Below are positions 16,947-18,030 of a DNA stretch of 18,030 bases, piece after piece. A program made the position numbers and the translations under genes. A model generated the notes under the pieces. It saw only the letters and a list, made by a program, of their open reading frames with translations, made no database searches and was not told the origin of the DNA. Every line of letters starts with the position of its first letter. The stretch's first letter is position 1. Where the stretch lies: the NCBI GenBank assembly GCA_030041195.1, contig JASHOI010000050.1, forward strand, positions 1-18,030, in the 5' to 3' direction. This DNA is from Streptosporangiaceae bacterium. GTDB taxonomy: Bacteria; Actinomycetota; Actinomycetes; Streptosporangiales; Streptosporangiaceae.

Positions 16947-17846
16947 GTGGCGAGCATGAGATCAAGGTCCGCATTAGTTCTTGCCTGCCTCCTTGTGGCG
17001 GGCCTGGCTGCGCTGTTGCCAACGGCGGCAGCCTCGGCATCTACGCTGCAGACGGGGCCGACGCCCCAGCCTTTCGGGCTTTTCGAGAGCAGTAATAACC
17101 TTCAGTACTCATTTCCCGTAACGCCCCAGTATGCCATCCAGTACTACGGTTGGTACGAGAATTTCCAGACCGCCGACGCGCAGGCAGCATGGAATGCGGG
17201 CACCGAGACCTTCGCGGAACTGCAGACCTGCGGTAACCCGTGCGATTCTGCCACCAGCTACCCGATCACCAATGTGATAAACGGGACCTACGACTCGTAC
17301 CTGAATAATTTCGCAAATGCGATCGCCGCGTTTGGCCATCCGGTGCTGCTGACCTTCGATCACGAGATGAACGGCTCGTGGTACCCATGGGGTGACACCG
17401 AGATCACGCCCACACAGTGGATCGAGGCCTGGCAGCACGTGACATCGCTGATCAGCTCGATCGCCCCGAACGCCGTCTGGGTCTGGGCGCCGAACATCGA
17501 GCAGGGCGCCGCTTCGGTGGCGAGCTACTGGCCCGGCAACGGGTACCTGAACCCGCACGTCAACGTCGTCGGCCTCGACGGCTACTTCCAGAACTCGGGC
17601 TCAACGTGGGCGAACACGTTCTCCCAGAGCGTCACGGACGTCATGAGCGCCAGCGGCGGGATATACCCGTTCATGGTCACCGAGACCGGCGTCCCGTCAG
17701 CCGATTCGAACGGCGTCTCGCAAATCGACAACCTGGTCGCGGGCGCGCGCTCGGTCGGCGCCGCGGCGCTGATGTACTTCGACTCCGGCACCAAGTGGGC
17801 GTTCACGTCCGCTGAGCAGTCAGAGTTCGTCAACGACGTGGGGTGA
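16947..17846 (+). CDS. Secreted GH26-type glycoside hydrolase (beta-mannanase family)
   Basis: A 299-residue exported enzyme. Residues 1-32 form a signal peptide: M-A-S-M-R-S-R-S, a hydrophobic core, and A-A-A-S-A-S near the cleavage site. The rest is one TIM-barrel domain. L-T-F-D-H-E-M-N-G-S-W-Y-P-W-G (135-149) is the GH26 signature with acid/base Glu140, and M-V-T-E-T-G-V-P (243-250) carries nucleophile Glu246. V-W-V-W-A-P-N and V-G-L-D-G-Y-F are further family blocks. Cys95 and Cys99 could pair. GH26 enzymes cut beta-1,4-mannan or, less often, beta-1,3-xylan or mixed-linkage glucan. No carbohydrate-binding domain is attached. The start is GTG 16947 or ATG 16956; a G7 run (16935-16941) serves as a loose Shine-Dalgarno. 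The first half uses more A/T-ending codons than neighbouring genes, hinting at transfer. Confidence 0.88.
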   Translation: MASMRSRSALVLACLLVAGLAALLPTAAASASTLQTGPTPQPFGLFESSNNLQYSFPVTPQYAIQYYGWYENFQTADAQAAWNAGTETFAELQTCGNPCDSATSYPITNVINGTYDSYLNNFANAIAAFGHPVLLTFDHEMNGSWYPWGDTEITPTQWIEAWQHVTSLISSIAPNAVWVWAPNIEQGAASVASYWPGNGYLNPHVNVVGLDGYFQNSGSTWANTFSQSVTDVMSASGGIYPFMVTETGVPSADSNGVSQIDNLVAGARSVGAAALMYFDSGTKWAFTSAEQSEFVNDVG

Positions 17847-17867
17847 GCCCGCGGTCAATGCCTCGAA

Positions 17868-17905
17868 GATCTAGGAGCCCGGGCGGCAGCATGGGCTCGC
17901 AGATC
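17868..17905 (+). terminator. Hairpin after the GH26 gene
   Basis: GATCT (17868-17872) and AGATC (17901-17905), plus GAGCCC (17875-17880) and GGGCTC (17893-17898), form two stacked stems with a 2-nt internal mismatch and a 12-nt loop. It starts 22 nt after the stop codon, a typical terminator position. No T-tract follows. Confidence 0.5.
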
Positions 17906-17916
17906 ATCAACACGCC

Positions 17917-18030
17917 GGTTTGATCTTGGCGCCAGGCCCGTTTCCATGATCGCGGTGGGTTTTTCGCAGATACGACAACAAATCCACCGCGATCATGGAA
18001 AACCGCTGTCTGACGCCAGCAAGTCAAACG
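17917..18030. repeat. Long inverted repeat running to the window edge
   Basis: Arms 17941-17958 (starting TTTCCATGATCG) and 17984-18001 are perfect 18-bp complements. One G-T wobble and three more pairs (17960-17962 with 17980-17982) close a 17-nt loop. Outside the core, GTTTGA...GGCG-C-CAG (17918-17935) and its partner near 18010-18029 also complement imperfectly, so the arms total about 45 nt and may continue past the edge. It codes for nothing recognisable. It may be a terminator, a structured RNA, or a MITE/REP-like dispersed element. Confidence 0.75.

Overview
The window is high-GC DNA with strong third-position GC bias. Its gene families are typical of Actinomycetota: a PspC-domain sensor kinase with a NarL-type regulator, DUF1707 and WYL proteins, an Rv0224c-like methyltransferase, and many GTG starts. 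I cannot place it more precisely. No tRNA, rRNA, CRISPR array, transposase or phage gene was found. Annotation is by reading alone, so family names rest on visible motifs.

Left part (1-5061). The 3' end of a plus-strand gene meets two minus-strand envelope-type genes: a flippase-like (UPF0104/LPG-synthase-TM) membrane protein and a SAM methyltransferase. A small split-barrel flavin-type (PNPOx-family) protein on the minus strand is divergent from a 14-TM DHA2 drug-efflux-type MFS transporter. The 330-bp gap between them holds a GGTGAC-N5-GTCACC palindrome and a coding-like stretch with no clear gene. A compact Phd/YefM-RelE type II toxin-antitoxin pair follows, with GTGA overlap, ending at a C10 tract and a GC-rich hairpin.

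Middle (5062-11735). A complete cobalamin-dependent methionine synthase (metH, 1198 aa) converges on a HAD-IB phosphatase resembling phosphatidylglycerophosphatase C. Divergent from the phosphatase is an unrecognised ~140-aa gene that overlaps a carboxyltransferase (acyl-CoA carboxylase beta type) by 23 bp. A perfect 12-bp inverted repeat sits in the following convergent gap.

Right part (11735-16777). This is an envelope-stress-like module. A NarL/LuxR response regulator and its PspC-domain histidine kinase (ATGA overlap) are transcribed away from a stand-alone PspC protein and a DUF1707 membrane protein. The shared divergent region carries three CCGGGG boxes spaced 31 and 21 bp and an inverted repeat, which suggests autoregulation. 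All three membrane proteins carry histidine clusters near their membrane segments, and the kinase also has a collagen-like Gly-X-X tract encoded by a 9-bp tandem repeat. Next come a WYL-domain regulator and a divergent transglutaminase-like enzyme that it probably controls.

Right edge (16778-18030). An AT-richer upstream region precedes a secreted GH26-type glycoside hydrolase (beta-mannanase family). After it come a terminator-like hairpin and a long inverted repeat (at least 114 bp) running to the window edge. The repeat is the best candidate here for an uncatalogued dispersed element.

The most interesting leads are the histidine-rich PspC two-component module, the edge inverted repeat and the WYL/transglutaminase pair.
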